Source: Clostridium ragsdalei P11 | GTDB taxonomy: Bacteria; Bacillota; Clostridia; Clostridiales; Clostridiaceae | Assembly (NCBI RefSeq): GCF_001675165.1 | Contig: NZ_LROS01000013.1 | Coordinates: 23,225-87,224 of the forward strand | DNA: 64,000 bases | Reading direction: 5' to 3' | Shown here: positions 18,703 through 28,010 of the stretch, piece by piece | Layout: each line of letters opens with the position of its first letter | Numbering within the stretch: position 1 is the first letter of the stretch | Notes under the pieces: model-generated | Databases searched by the model: none | Told to the model about the DNA's origin: nothing | What the model saw: the letters and a program-made list of their open reading frames with translations, nothing else | Program-made: the position numbers and the translations under genes

Positions 18703-18819
18703 TTATAAATAATGAAAATTAAGTTTTGAATCTTGGATACTTTAACAGCAAATTGAAGCAACAATATATTTTTAAATATAGCGTATAGTATATATACACT
18801 TAAGAAAGGATATGATATT

Positions 18820-20190
18820 TTGAATTTGAATAATGAAAAACTTAAAATGATGCGTGATGAGAAAATCTCTAAAGTATTATTGAAAATGGGTATACCTACC
18901 ATGATAGGCATGATGGTTTCTGCACTTTACAATGTTGTGGACGCTTACTTTGTGGGTGGCCTTGGAACCAGCCAGATGGGGGCAGTGTCCATTACATTTC
19001 CTATTGCGCAGGTCATAGTAGGACTTGGTATGACATTTGGTAATGGCGCTGCATCTTATATTTCCAGGCTTCTTGGGGAGGAAAATGAAACTAAGGCAAA
19101 TGAAACAGCTTCTACTGCACTGCTTTCTAGTTTAATTGTTGGTATCATTTCCATAGCTGTATCTCTGTGTTTTCTTGATAATATATTGATAGGTCTTGGA
19201 GCTACAAAAACAATATTACCCTATGCAAGAGAATTTGCAGTTATATACATTACAGGTTCAATTTTAAATATATTTAGTGTAACTATGAATAATATTGTAA
19301 CATCTGAAGGAATGGCAAAACTAACAATGACTTCTATGCTGCTCAGTGGTATTTTTAATATTATATTAAACCCAATCTTAATCTATTCTTTAGGTTTTGG
19401 AATCAAGGGGTCAGCTATCTCAACTGTTATATCACAAGCTTTAGCTTCTATTTTATATATCTGGTATATGTTAAGTAAAAAAGGCAGTCTCAGGTTTTCT
19501 ATATACAACTTTAGATTTGATGGTACAATTTTTACTCAAATTTTTAAAGTAGGAATTCCAATTTTGGTTTATCAACTTCTGTCAAGTGCTTCAATGGGGC
19601 TTTCTAATACTGCTGCAAGCAGTTATGGTGATTCAGCGGTAGCAGCCATCGGAGTGGTAACTCGTATTATGGCACTTGGAAGCTATGTTGTGTTTGGATT
19701 TATGAAGGGCTATCAGCCGGTTGCAGGATACAATTATGGTGCAAAAAACTATGATAGGTTAAATGAATCCACAAAAGTATCACTTAAGTGGGCAACGATA
19801 TTCTGTGCTGCAATTGCACTTATTCTGATTATGGTTCCTGATCAGATCGTGTCGCTGTTTTCTAAAAATGATGCAGTGCTCATTAATATAGGAGGCAGGG
19901 CACTTAGGGCAAATGGAATTATATTTATTTTGTTTGGATTTGAACAGGTATATATGTGCTTATTCCTTGCTCTTGGAATGGGAAAAGAAGGCGGAATTCT
20001 CAGTATTAGCCGTCAAGGAATGTTTTTTATCCCGGCTATTTTGGTTATGCCGCAATTTTTGGGGATCGAAGGCGTAATTTGGGCACAGCCTACAGCAGAT
20101 TTACTAACTGTTATTTTAACAGCACTATTTATGCTTGGGGTAAACAAAAAATTGAATAATTTTATGAATCAAAAAGAATATTTAAATTAG
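18820..20190 (+). CDS. MATE-family multidrug efflux protein
   Basis: A 456-residue inner-membrane antiporter with about 12 TM helices that exports drugs against a Na+ or H+ gradient. The N-terminus (MGIPTMIGMMVSALYNVVDAYFVGGLGTSQMGAVSITFPI) and the repeat in the second half (GIPILVYQLLSSASMGLSNTAASSYGDSAVAAIGVV) show the two-lobed MATE fold. TTG 18820 is preceded by AAAGGA. Repeated MarR-type operators lie upstream, so induction by a ligand of the neighbouring MarR is likely. Confidence 0.95.
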   Translation: MNLNNEKLKMMRDEKISKVLLKMGIPTMIGMMVSALYNVVDAYFVGGLGTSQMGAVSITFPIAQVIVGLGMTFGNGAASYISRLLGEENETKANETASTALLSSLIVGIISIAVSLCFLDNILIGLGATKTILPYAREFAVIYITGSILNIFSVTMNNIVTSEGMAKLTMTSMLLSGIFNIILNPILIYSLGFGIKGSAISTVISQALASILYIWYMLSKKGSLRFSIYNFRFDGTIFTQIFKVGIPILVYQLLSSASMGLSNTAASSYGDSAVAAIGVVTRIMALGSYVVFGFMKGYQPVAGYNYGAKNYDRLNESTKVSLKWATIFCAAIALILIMVPDQIVSLFSKNDAVLINIGGRALRANGIIFILFGFEQVYMCLFLALGMGKEGGILSISRQGMFFIPAILVMPQFLGIEGVIWAQPTADLLTVILTALFMLGVNKKLNNFMNQKEYLN

Positions 20191-20341
20191 TGTACAAAAT
20201 TTAAATTTATTTTAATTACAAATTGAAAGTTGTAATTTGGACTACAAGAAATGCTGTGTATTTAGTGAAATTAGCTGGAATTAGAATAAAAGAAATCAAT
20301 GAGGTTAGGAAACGTTTTTTAGTACCATTTTTTAAATTTGC

Positions 20342-20380
20342 TTGACATGGAAAGTTAGGGGTTGTACAATTTTGAATTGT
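20342..20380 (+). promoter_or_regulatory. lrgAB promoter with a palindromic site
   Basis: TTGACA (20342-20347), a 17-base spacer and TACAAT (20365-20370) form a near-ideal sigma-A promoter. ACAATTTTGAATTGT (20366-20380) is an inverted repeat over the -10 and start region, a likely repressor site. Confidence 0.65.
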
Positions 20381-20407
20381 CGTTATCAATTTAGATGAGG
20401 TGTTTAT

Positions 20408-20767
20408 ATGAAGTATATTTGGCAATTTGGAATTATTATGACAGTTACCTTTATTGGAGAAGTATTAAAATATATCATTCCTTTACCTATTCCTGCAAGT
20501 ATATATGGTTTGATTCTTATGCTTTTTGCATTAAAGAAAAATATAATTCCCATTGAAGAAGTAAAAGAAACTGGAAATTTTTTGATAGAAATTATGCCGC
20601 TAATGTTTATACCTGCCGCGGCTGGTTTATTAGTTTCATGGAAAGCACTAAAGGATATATGTATTCCAGTTATCCTGAGTACGATATTAATTACAGTAAT
20701 TGTGATGGTAATCGCAGGGAAAGTTACACAGTTTATGATTAGAACTGAGAAAAGGAGCAAAAGTTGA
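20408..20767 (+). CDS. lrgA: CidA/LrgA family holin-like protein
   Basis: A 119-residue membrane protein with four predicted TM helices. The family hallmark is visible in YIIPLPIPASIYGLILMLFALKKNIIPIEEVKETGNFLIEIMPLMFIPAAAGLL. LrgA/CidA proteins form small pore-like assemblies that modulate murein hydrolase activity, and in several bacteria they act in pyruvate or glycolate flux. Its stop overlaps the start of lrgB (TTGA), so the two are co-translated. No LytSR regulator lies nearby. Confidence 0.92.
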   Translation: MKYIWQFGIIMTVTFIGEVLKYIIPLPIPASIYGLILMLFALKKNIIPIEEVKETGNFLIEIMPLMFIPAAAGLLVSWKALKDICIPVILSTILITVIVMVIAGKVTQFMIRTEKRSKS

Positions 20768-21456
20768 AAGAATTATTATGCAGTTCGGCATTTTTTGGAG
20801 TATTAGTTAGTATTATTGGATATGAAATAGGATTATTTCTTTATCAAAAGTTTCATAAGCCAATTTTAAATCCATTGCTTATTTCGATTGTATTTGTAAT
20901 GGCTATTTTAGTTATTTTTAAGGTAGACTATAAAAGTTATAATGATGAAGCAAAATATTTGAGTTATTTGTTAACTCCTGCTACGGTATGTCTGGCAATA
21001 CCACTATATCAACAACTTGAACTACTAAAAAGCAACATAAAAGCTATTATGATAGGAGTTTTATCAGGAGTAATATCAAGTCTTGGAAGTATATACTTGT
21101 TTTCTACAATTTTTAGATTCACACATGAACAATATGTAACATTATTACCAAAGTCTATTACTACTGCAATTGGTATGGGAATTTCAGAGGAGTTAGGTGG
21201 AAATGTGACAATTACAGTAGCAGTTATTATTATTACGGGAATATTTGGAAGCATGCTTGGTGAAGTAGTTTGCAAAGTGTTCCGTATTAATGAACCAATT
21301 GCCAAAGGAATTGCTATTGGAACTGCTTCTCATGCTATTGGAACATCAAAAGCAATGGAAATGGGAAGAGTTGAAGGAGCCATGAGTAGTGTGGCTATAG
21401 TAGTATCTGGTTTGTTAACAGTAATTGGTGCATCAATATTTGCTAATTTTATGTAG
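20764..21456 (+). CDS. lrgB: CidB/LrgB family membrane protein
   Basis: A 230-residue polytopic protein, partner of LrgA. The signature core is PKSITTAIGMGISEELGGNVTITVAVIIITGIFGSMLGEVVCKVFRINEPIAKGIAIGTASHAIGTSKAMEMG. It starts at TTG overlapping the lrgA stop, with AAGGAG eight bases before. It is complete and looks functional. Confidence 0.93.
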   Translation: MKELLCSSAFFGVLVSIIGYEIGLFLYQKFHKPILNPLLISIVFVMAILVIFKVDYKSYNDEAKYLSYLLTPATVCLAIPLYQQLELLKSNIKAIMIGVLSGVISSLGSIYLFSTIFRFTHEQYVTLLPKSITTAIGMGISEELGGNVTITVAVIIITGIFGSMLGEVVCKVFRINEPIAKGIAIGTASHAIGTSKAMEMGRVEGAMSSVAIVVSGLLTVIGASIFANFM

Positions 21457-21497
21457 AGATGATACTGATAATAAAACTAATAGTAACTAATTATGAA

Positions 21498-21537
21498 CAT
21501 GTCAAAAATACCTCAAAAAAATGGTACTTTTGACATG
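21498..21537. terminator. Bidirectional terminator between lrgB and the HAD-Nudix gene
   Basis: CATGTCAAAA and TTTTGACATG pair around an A-rich loop (a further TAC/GTA pair lies inside one bulge). T/A tracts lie within the stem on both strands, and the genes on either side are convergent. Confidence 0.65.
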
Positions 21538-21578
21538 CTGTTTATGATTTTAATTGCATCTGTAGTATAAAACATTAA

Positions 21579-22823
21579 TTAACGTATATATGAAACTTTT
21601 TCTTTTTCTAAGGCATCTTTAAGCCATCTTGGGTGCATTGGTAAAAGATTTTTTGGTAAATAGTTAAAATCGAAGTAATTTACATCTAAGGTTTCTTCTC
21701 CTTCTTTAATTAAATTACCGCCTACAACTTCACATTCAAAACAAGTTGTAATAAAATGATTAATTTTGCCATTTGGATATGAAAAAACTTGTGAAACAGG
21801 ATCAGAATATATTCCAATTAATCGATTTACTTTAACTTTTAAACCAGTCTCTTCATTAATTTCTCTTATAATAGCTTCTTCTACAGTTTCTCCAGGTTCA
21901 ACATGACCTGAAGGGATTCCCCATAATCCATTGTCAGTACGCTTCATCAAAAGAACCCTTTGAGATTTATCAAATATAATACCGGCAACTCCTGCCTTAA
22001 CACCATCGTTAGGCCATGGAAAATGAGGAGAACTCCATTTTTTAATGGTTATATTATTGTCAAATAAACCTTTTAGGTTTGCAATAGTAGCATCAGCATT
22101 ATGAAAATCCCTAGCAGATGGAAATTTGTTTGTTTTTTCACTTGATACTAAAATAGCTGATATTCCTGCCTGATGCGCCCCTAAAATATCTGTATATGGA
22201 TTATCACCTATCATTACTACTTTAGATGATGTTTTTAAACTATCTAGAGCTTTTTTAAACATATATGAATGTGGCTTTCCTATAATGATAGGCTTTTTCT
22301 CTACTGCTACTTGAACAGCTTTTACAATTGATCCAACTGCAGGTGATGGACCGTCTATACTTGGAAAATTATTATCACTGTTTGTGCCTATGAATTTGGC
22401 ACCGTTATTAATTAATTGCACTGCTTTTTTAATATCGCGGAAGCGTAAATCATCGTCCCAACCTATAACAACTGCTTCTGCATTATCTATATCATTAGTA
22501 TTAATGCTTACCTTATGGCATTCCCATTTTAAATTTTCATCACCAAGAACAAATACATTCTTTATGTTCTTATTTTGTAAATATTGAGTGGTCACCCATC
22601 CTGATGTAATCACTTCAGTACTATTTGCTTCTATTCCAAGTGCATTTAATCGTTTTGCTATTTTTTCACGTGTTGTGCATGGATTATTTGTTAAAAATCG
22701 AATTATTTTCTGGTTTTTACGAAGTATTTCAAGAGATTGTACTGCTTCTGGAAGAGGCTTATCTCCTACATAAATTACTCCATCTAAATCAAATAGAAAT
22801 GCATCAAATGCATCAAATATCAT
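21579..22823 (-). CDS. HAD-IIA phosphatase fused to a Nudix hydrolase, in the thiamin operon
   Basis: The N-terminal ~260 residues form a NagD-like HAD-IIA phosphatase: FLFDLDGVIYVGD holds the catalytic DxD, FLTNNP is motif II, and VMIGDNPYTDILGAHQAG is the acidic motif. The C-terminal ~140 residues are a Nudix domain with a complete box, G-x5-E-x7-REINEETGL (GHVEPGETVEEAIIREINEETGL). It is the last gene behind thiD-thiM-thiE, 33 bases after thiE with its own AAGGAG box, so it should be repressed by TPP. HAD enzymes act as phosphatases and Nudix enzymes cut X-diphosphates. In this place the fusion could clean up damaged or excess thiamin phosphates; that role is inferred. Confidence 0.9.
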   Translation of the reverse strand: MIFDAFDAFLFDLDGVIYVGDKPLPEAVQSLEILRKNQKIIRFLTNNPCTTREKIAKRLNALGIEANSTEVITSGWVTTQYLQNKNIKNVFVLGDENLKWECHKVSINTNDIDNAEAVVIGWDDDLRFRDIKKAVQLINNGAKFIGTNSDNNFPSIDGPSPAVGSIVKAVQVAVEKKPIIIGKPHSYMFKKALDSLKTSSKVVMIGDNPYTDILGAHQAGISAILVSSEKTNKFPSARDFHNADATIANLKGLFDNNITIKKWSSPHFPWPNDGVKAGVAGIIFDKSQRVLLMKRTDNGLWGIPSGHVEPGETVEEAIIREINEETGLKVKVNRLIGIYSDPVSQVFSYPNGKINHFITTCFECEVVGGNLIKEGEETLDVNYFDFNYLPKNLLPMHPRWLKDALEKEKVSYIR

Positions 22824-22856
22824 ATTATTCGCTCCTTAAATTTTATTCCTATAAAG

Positions 22857-23468
22857 CTATTTACAAAGGGATTTAGCAGCGGCAGTTATATTGCTTTTCC
22901 CTAAAATAGCAGATATAACTGAAATACCATCAACTCCAGTTGACAATACTTCTTTAAAGTTAGTTTCATTAACGCCGCCTATGGCAACAGCAGGTATATT
23001 TATGCTGCTGTATATTTTACGGAGACCGCCTATACCTATAGGAGTATCTATATCTTTTTTAGTTCCTGTGAAAAAAATTGTACCTATTCCAATGTAATCT
23101 GCACCACTTTTTTCTGCTTCTAAGGCCTCATTCACATTGCCTGCAGATATTCCAATTATTTTATTCTTACCTAATATTTTTCTAGCTGTGTTTATAGGCA
23201 TATCGCTTTGACCAAGGTGAACTCCATCTGCATCTACAGTTTGGGCTATATCAAGTCTGTCATTTATTAAAAAAGGAACTTTATAGTGATCAGTTACTTT
23301 TTTAACTTCTTTAGCAATTTCGTAAAATTCTCTTGTGGATGCATCTTTTTCTCTAAGCTGAACCATGGTTACACCACCTAAAATTGCTTCTTCTACAGCT
23401 TGCTGCAGGGGCTTGTCTTTTAAAAAACTTCTATTTGTAACAAGATATAAACTATAATCTACTTCCAA
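22857..23468 (-). CDS. thiE: Thiamine-phosphate synthase
   Basis: ThiE joins HMP pyrophosphate and thiazole phosphate into thiamin monophosphate. The 203-residue TIM barrel shows [37 protein letters not shown], and [18 protein letters not shown]. The start is TTG within the last codons of thiM (10-base overlap), with the GGAGG of the ribosome site inside thiM. It is complete. Confidence 0.96.
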   Translation of the reverse strand: MEVDYSLYLVTNRSFLKDKPLQQAVEEAILGGVTMVQLREKDASTREFYEIAKEVKKVTDHYKVPFLINDRLDIAQTVDADGVHLGQSDMPINTARKILGKNKIIGISAGNVNEALEAEKSGADYIGIGTIFFTGTKKDIDTPIGIGGLRKIYSSINIPAVAIGGVNETNFKEVLSTGVDGISVISAILGKSNITAAAKSLCK

Positions 23469-24268
23469 GTTATTTTACCTCCTTTCTTTAATTTTTCTTC
23501 AGTTAATTCATATATAGAATCTATTAGCTTAACTCTAAAAGTTCCAGGAGCTTTTGCTGCTTTATAGGCTTCTTCGCCAGCTATATTCATTGAAAGTATA
23601 GCACTTACAGTAGCTATAAATTTATTCTCAGAGGCACCTATGGCAGCACCACATAATGCTCCAAGCATGCAGCCTGAACCAGTTATTTTAGTTAACATTT
23701 CCACCCCGTTTTGAATTACAACACTATTTTTACCGTCTGTTATAAAATCTTCTTTGCCAGTTGCAGCAACTACACAGTTGTACTTTTTGGCTAAAGCTAC
23801 AGCTGAATCCAAGGCTCCTTCTCCATTATCTAAGGAATCTACTCCTCTTACGTTAGAAGATTGTCCTGCAAGAAATTTAATTTCACCTACATTTCCTTTT
23901 ATAACATCTACTTTACCAACTTGCATAATTCTATTTATAACTTGAGCTTTCCTTGGTATAGCAGCACAAGCTACAGGGTCAAGTATTACAGGTATATTGT
24001 GGATTTTTGCAGAGGTACTTGCTAGGATTACTGCAGCTTCCTGTTCTTTTGTGAGGGTTCCTAAATTTATATATAGGGCAGAAGATATTTTTACAAAATC
24101 AAAAACTTCATCATAAGCTTCACACATGGCAGGAGAAGCTCCATAAGATAATAGAATGTTTGCACAGTCATTTATAGTGACACTGTTTGTAATACAATCT
24201 ACAAGAGGTACTTTATTTTTTACTTGTGTTAACACTTTTGACACACTGTCTAAGTTTAAATTATCCAT
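23459..24268 (-). CDS. thiM: Hydroxyethylthiazole kinase
   Basis: ThiM phosphorylates salvaged 4-methyl-5-hydroxyethylthiazole. The 269-residue ribokinase-like protein has [31 protein letters not shown] at the substrate site, [11 protein letters not shown] and the anion hole [11 protein letters not shown] near the catalytic Cys. It sits between thiD and thiE; salvage of the thiazole moiety is therefore wired to the same TPP switch. Confidence 0.96.
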   Translation of the reverse strand: MDNLNLDSVSKVLTQVKNKVPLVDCITNSVTINDCANILLSYGASPAMCEAYDEVFDFVKISSALYINLGTLTKEQEAAVILASTSAKIHNIPVILDPVACAAIPRKAQVINRIMQVGKVDVIKGNVGEIKFLAGQSSNVRGVDSLDNGEGALDSAVALAKKYNCVVAATGKEDFITDGKNSVVIQNGVEMLTKITGSGCMLGALCGAAIGASENKFIATVSAILSMNIAGEEAYKAAKAPGTFRVKLIDSIYELTEEKLKKGGKITWK

Positions 24269-24298
24269 TTTTCATACTCCTTTATATTAGAACTCTGT

Positions 24299-25102
24299 TT
24301 ATTTGAAATCTACATCAGCTTTTTTATATAATTCAATGAAATGTCCCACGGGACCAACGCCGCTTCCTATGGAAAAGGAATTTTCTATAGCCTTAGTTAT
24401 ATACTGCTTTGCAAGATATACGGATTTATCAGTGCTTTCACCTTTAGCCAAGAAGGAAGCTATGGCAGAAGATAAGGTACATCCTGTTCCATGAGTGTTT
24501 TTGGTATCTATTCTATGACCGTCTATGTTTAATATTTTGTTTTCATAAAGAAGAACGTCGTTGGCATCATTACACCTGTGGCCTCCTTTTACAAGGACGT
24601 TTTTAGCACCTAGATCTTTTATGCTAAAAGCTGCTCTTTCCATGTCGCTGCTATTTTTTATCTTCATTTCGGTTAGAACTTCAGCTTCTGGAATATTTGG
24701 AGTTACAACGTCTGCAATGCTTGTAAGATCTTTTATAGCTGTTTGTGCTTCAGGTTTTAAGAGAAAGTAACCACTTTTTGATACCATTACAGGATCAATT
24801 ACTATGTTTTTAGCTTTGTATTCTATTAAAAGCCTTTTTATTACAGATATGGTTTTGCTGTTTGAAACCATACCAATTTTTACTGCATCTACTTGTATGT
24901 CATCAAATATAGATCTTATTTGTGCTTCTACAATTTCAGGAGTTACATCCATTACGTCCTGTACTCCTATGCTATTTTGAGCTGTAACAGCAGTTATGAC
25001 ACTCATACCATATACGCCAAGGGCACTCATGGTTTTTAAATCAGCTTGTATACCAGCTCCACCACAGCTGTCAGAACCTGCAATTGTTAATACCTTTTTC
25101 AT
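24299..25102 (-). CDS. thiD: Hydroxymethylpyrimidine/phosphomethylpyrimidine kinase
   Basis: ThiD phosphorylates HMP and HMP-P to HMP-PP. The 267-residue ribokinase-fold enzyme shows TIAGSDSCGGAGIQADLKTMSALGVYGMSVITAVTAQNS, VIDPVMVSKSG, and the anion hole NTHGTGCTLSSAIAS. It is the first gene of the riboswitch-led operon thiD-thiM-thiE-HAD/Nudix and takes both HMP-P from ThiC and salvaged HMP. Confidence 0.96.
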   Translation of the reverse strand: MKKVLTIAGSDSCGGAGIQADLKTMSALGVYGMSVITAVTAQNSIGVQDVMDVTPEIVEAQIRSIFDDIQVDAVKIGMVSNSKTISVIKRLLIEYKAKNIVIDPVMVSKSGYFLLKPEAQTAIKDLTSIADVVTPNIPEAEVLTEMKIKNSSDMERAAFSIKDLGAKNVLVKGGHRCNDANDVLLYENKILNIDGHRIDTKNTHGTGCTLSSAIASFLAKGESTDKSVYLAKQYITKAIENSFSIGSGVGPVGHFIELYKKADVDFK

Positions 25103-25194
25103 TTTTATCCCCCTAATTTAGTAACTTTAAAATTAATATCAATTGAATTTTACTTAGTGGGAGTATTACAGTAGGCAGCCATCAGGTCAAAATA

Positions 25195-25224
25195 AAAGGT
25201 ATATGCAGAAAAGCATATACCTTT
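25195..25224 (-). terminator. Expression-platform terminator of the thiD TPP riboswitch
   Basis: AAAGGTATATGC pairs perfectly with GCATATACCTTT (12 bp). Read leftwards it is followed by a T-rich stretch and lies between the aptamer and thiD. Confidence 0.8.
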
Positions 25225-25245
25225 AAAATCAAAAATATGTAAGTT

Positions 25246-25323
25246 GCTTCCCTACGCCAGTTTTATCTGGATCAGGTTCAAAGGGTTAGAGAAAGATCTC
25301 TTCTCAGCCTTGCAGCACCCCCA
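25246..25323 (-). promoter_or_regulatory. TPP riboswitch upstream of thiD
   Basis: On the minus strand the order is GGGGGTGC, GGCTGAGA, ACCCTTTGAACCTGATC, and CGTAGGGAAGC, the full TPP aptamer signature. It controls thiD, thiM, thiE and the HAD-Nudix gene. Confidence 0.95.
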
Positions 25324-25553
25324 CAAAAGTATTAAGTTTTATACATTAATTTTACTACAGTGATAAAAATTTGCAATATGGAATTTTAATATTTACTTCA
25401 TTGACTAAGTCTCCCCATATGTACATAAATGGAATGTGGGAGGTGTTAGCAATAGCAGTCGAATAAAAGTTTTTGCAGTACGTGTGATATAATGGCATTA
25501 ATTGAAGATTTTTGTTACAAAATAAATTAATAAAAATGATAGGATGTGTTGAT

Positions 25554-25967
25554 ATGGAAAAGAAAAGAATTTTAGTCCCATTAGATGAAACAGAGAGAAG
25601 TATGCATTCACTTGACTGCTTAAAAAAATTGTTTTCCAGAGATGAAGTACAGTTAACTCTTATGTATGTATCTGAAATAGTTATAGTAAATGAAACGGGT
25701 GTATCAAATAGCATGGTAGATATGGCAAGGAAAAAAGGTGAAAACATCTTAGATAGAGCTGAAAGAAAGATTCAAGAATATAAACCTGAAAAATATTGTG
25801 TTTTTGGACGTGTAGCAGATGAAATACTGAAAAAGGCAAATTGTGATGAATTTGATATGATAATTATGACTAAATCTAATAAAAAGGGTTTGGCTAGAAT
25901 GATCGGATCCGTAACAAGTAAAGTATTAAAAAATTCACAGGTTTTAGTTATGATTGTTCCAGAATAA
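25554..25967 (+). CDS. Universal stress protein (UspA family)
   Basis: A 137-residue single Usp domain: KRILVPLDETERSMHSLDCLKKLF at the N-terminus and DMIIMTKSNKKGLARMIGSVTSKVLKNSQVLVMIVP at the C-terminus, the region that binds ATP in ATP-type Usps. Start ATG 25554 is chosen for the family N-terminus and the AGGATG before it; an upstream start at 25512 has no such support. Its exact role is unknown; it is followed by a strong terminator and stands alone. Confidence 0.92.
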   Translation: MEKKRILVPLDETERSMHSLDCLKKLFSRDEVQLTLMYVSEIVIVNETGVSNSMVDMARKKGENILDRAERKIQEYKPEKYCVFGRVADEILKKANCDEFDMIIMTKSNKKGLARMIGSVTSKVLKNSQVLVMIVPE

Positions 25968-25979
25968 AAATAGTTTAAA

Positions 25980-26016
25980 ATAGCCATAATGTTGTACAAG
26001 CATTATGGCTATTTTT
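25980..26016 (+). terminator. Terminator of the universal stress gene
   Basis: ATAGCCATAATG pairs perfectly with CATTATGGCTAT, followed by TTTTAT. Confidence 0.88.
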
Positions 26017-26039
26017 ATCTGCATATTAAAATATTCGCC

Positions 26040-26200
26040 TGGGACTTGGAATTATAGGTGATTTTATCTGATGCCAAGAACTCTGTTTATTTAGAATATT
26101 TTTATTGATTTTTTCACATACTTTAATGAGCATCCTATGAATTGCTTGAGGTACAAGTATTCAAAGGCTCTCAGTATTTAAAAAAAATTTTTTGATTAGA
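26040..26200. repeat. Intergenic repeat region C before splB
   Basis: Two repeat motifs sit here. ATCTGATGCCAAGAACTCTG at about 26068-26090 matches the flank of copy A in reverse and the sequence at 33826. GAATTGCTTGAGGTAC at about 26137-26153 matches the centre of the large palindrome at 10756-10998. The second forms an imperfect hairpin with its right flank. No gene is visible. Confidence 0.6.
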
Positions 26201-26228
26201 AACTCTATATAAGGAAGGTGTGTGGTCG

Positions 26229-27251
26229 ATGTTTGTTCCTCGTAGAGTTATTTTTGAAAAAGGTGCTCTAGAATATTCTCTGGGAAGTGAGATATACAGT
26301 CGATTTAAAAATGATGACCAAGTGGAGATAATAAAATTAACCTCAAATAGAGTTATGTCAGCTGTGCCAGGAAAAGATATATATGAAAAGTACAGGGAAG
26401 GTAAAAAGACTTTAGTTGTGGGTGTAAAAAAGAGCTTGAAATTTCAAAGTTGTAAGCCTTCAGCACATTATCAGCTTCCATTAGTTAGTGGCTGCATTGG
26501 ACAGTGTGAGTACTGCTATTTAAACACACAATTAGGAGAAAAACCTTTTGTGAGAGTTCACGTCAATGTTGATGACATCTTGAAACAGGCTCAAAAATAT
26601 ATAGATGAAAGAAATCCTGAAATAACTGTATTTGAAGGTGCTGCAACCTCCGATCCAGTTCCTGTAGAGCCTTATACAAATTCACTTAAAAAGAGTATAG
26701 AATACTTTGGAGATCAAAAGCTTGCAAGATTTAGGTTCGTAACAAAGTACAATGATATAGATGGACTTTTAAACATAAATCATAATGGTCATACGGAAAT
26801 AAGATTTAGTTTAAATACAGATAAGATAATAAAACAATACGAACATTATACAGCTTCAATGGAAAAAAGAATAGAATCTGCTTTTAAACTTACTGAAGCA
26901 GGCTACCCTATAGGTTTTATAATAGCACCTGTATTCATATATGAAAATTGGAAGCAGGAATATGAAAAAGTTTTAGACATGTTATATGATAGAATGCCTA
27001 AAAATTTAAAGAATCCTATTGGATTTGAAGTCATATCTCATAGATATACAACTAAGGCTAAAAATATCATACTACAGGTATTTCCTAAAACAACACTACC
27101 AATGGAGGATAGTGAGAGAAAATTCAAGTATGGTCAGTTTGGATATGGTAAATTTTTGTACACAAAAGAGCAGATGGAAGAAATTAAAACCTTTTTTGAA
27201 AGAGAACTTTCAAGTAGATTCTCAAAAGAAGATATAAAATACATTATATAA
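26229..27251 (+). CDS. splB: Spore photoproduct lyase
   Basis: SplB is the radical-SAM enzyme that reverses the spore-specific thymine dimer during germination. The 340 residues include the compact cysteine motif C-x3-C-x2-C in SGCIGQCEYCYLNT, typical of this family rather than the usual C-x3-C-x2-C context with Phe/Tyr spacing, followed by VFEGAATSDPVPVEPYT. ATG 26229 lies ten bases after AAGGAAGG; the GTG at 26220 touches that box. Its presence points to a spore-former. It is not beside splA. Confidence 0.94.
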   Translation: MFVPRRVIFEKGALEYSLGSEIYSRFKNDDQVEIIKLTSNRVMSAVPGKDIYEKYREGKKTLVVGVKKSLKFQSCKPSAHYQLPLVSGCIGQCEYCYLNTQLGEKPFVRVHVNVDDILKQAQKYIDERNPEITVFEGAATSDPVPVEPYTNSLKKSIEYFGDQKLARFRFVTKYNDIDGLLNINHNGHTEIRFSLNTDKIIKQYEHYTASMEKRIESAFKLTEAGYPIGFIIAPVFIYENWKQEYEKVLDMLYDRMPKNLKNPIGFEVISHRYTTKAKNIILQVFPKTTLPMEDSERKFKYGQFGYGKFLYTKEQMEEIKTFFERELSSRFSKEDIKYII

Positions 27252-27268
27252 ACAGGAGAATTTTAATC

Positions 27269-28006
27269 ATGCAGGAATTAGAAAATGTAGTTAAAATAAA
27301 GGATGCAGAAGTTAGATATGATAAAAAAGTTGTATTAAGAAATATTAATATGGATATAAAAAGGGGAGAGATAGTTGGACTTTTAGGACCTTCTGGTTCA
27401 GGAAAGACCACTATTGTAAAATCTATTATTGGAATGAAAGAATTATCTAAAGGATTTATTGAAGTACTTGGTGAAAAAATGCCGTCCCTTGGTGTAACTT
27501 CAAAAATAGGATATATGGCACAAAGTGATGCATTGTATGATGATTTAAGTGCAATTGACAATATACTGTTTTTTGGAGAACTCTACAATATTAAAAAAAG
27601 TATTATAAGAAAAAGAGCTGAGGGTGTTTTAAAACTTGTTAACTTGGAAGAGCAGTATAAGAATGCAGTTAAAAACTTTTCAGGTGGAATGAAGAGAAGA
27701 TTATCACTGGCTATAGCACTAGTGCACAGACCTAGATTGCTCATTTTAGATGAGCCTACAGTTGGCATAGATCCTGTTCTTAGGAAAAAATTCTGGGATG
27801 AATTTTATAAAATAAGACGGGATGATGGAACTATAATTATAACTACACATGTAATGGATGAAGCATATAAGTGTGATAGACTTTTTTTGATTAGAAATGG
27901 AATTGTAATAGCAGAAGGAAGTCCAGATAAAATAATAAAAAGTTCTGGTGGAAAAACTATTGAAGATGCCTTTCTATACTTTAGTTCTTTAAAGGAAGAG
28001 GTGTAG
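27269..28006 (+). CDS. ABC-2 type transporter ATPase
   Basis: A 245-residue ATP-binding subunit: Walker A GLLGPSGSGKTT, Q-loop GYMAQSDALYDDL, signature NFSGGMKRRLSLAIAL, Walker B LLILDEPTVGIDP and switch His in IIITTHVMDEAYKCDRLF. It pairs with the permease encoded four bases downstream and makes an exporter of the drug/lipid type. It starts 17 bases after splB, so the three may be one transcript. Confidence 0.95.
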   Translation: MQELENVVKIKDAEVRYDKKVVLRNINMDIKRGEIVGLLGPSGSGKTTIVKSIIGMKELSKGFIEVLGEKMPSLGVTSKIGYMAQSDALYDDLSAIDNILFFGELYNIKKSIIRKRAEGVLKLVNLEEQYKNAVKNFSGGMKRRLSLAIALVHRPRLLILDEPTVGIDPVLRKKFWDEFYKIRRDDGTIIITTHVMDEAYKCDRLFLIRNGIVIAEGSPDKIIKSSGGKTIEDAFLYFSSLKEEV

Positions 28007-28010
28007 CTAT

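Noticed and set aside
20404..20760. Long minus-strand ORF opposite lrgA
   Set aside because: It is antisense to a well-recognised lrgA and has no family features; the same applies to the other long antisense frames over thiC, addA, brxC and pglX.
27019..27237. Out-of-frame plus-strand ORF inside splB
   Set aside because: It lies wholly within splB, has no ribosome site and matches no family.
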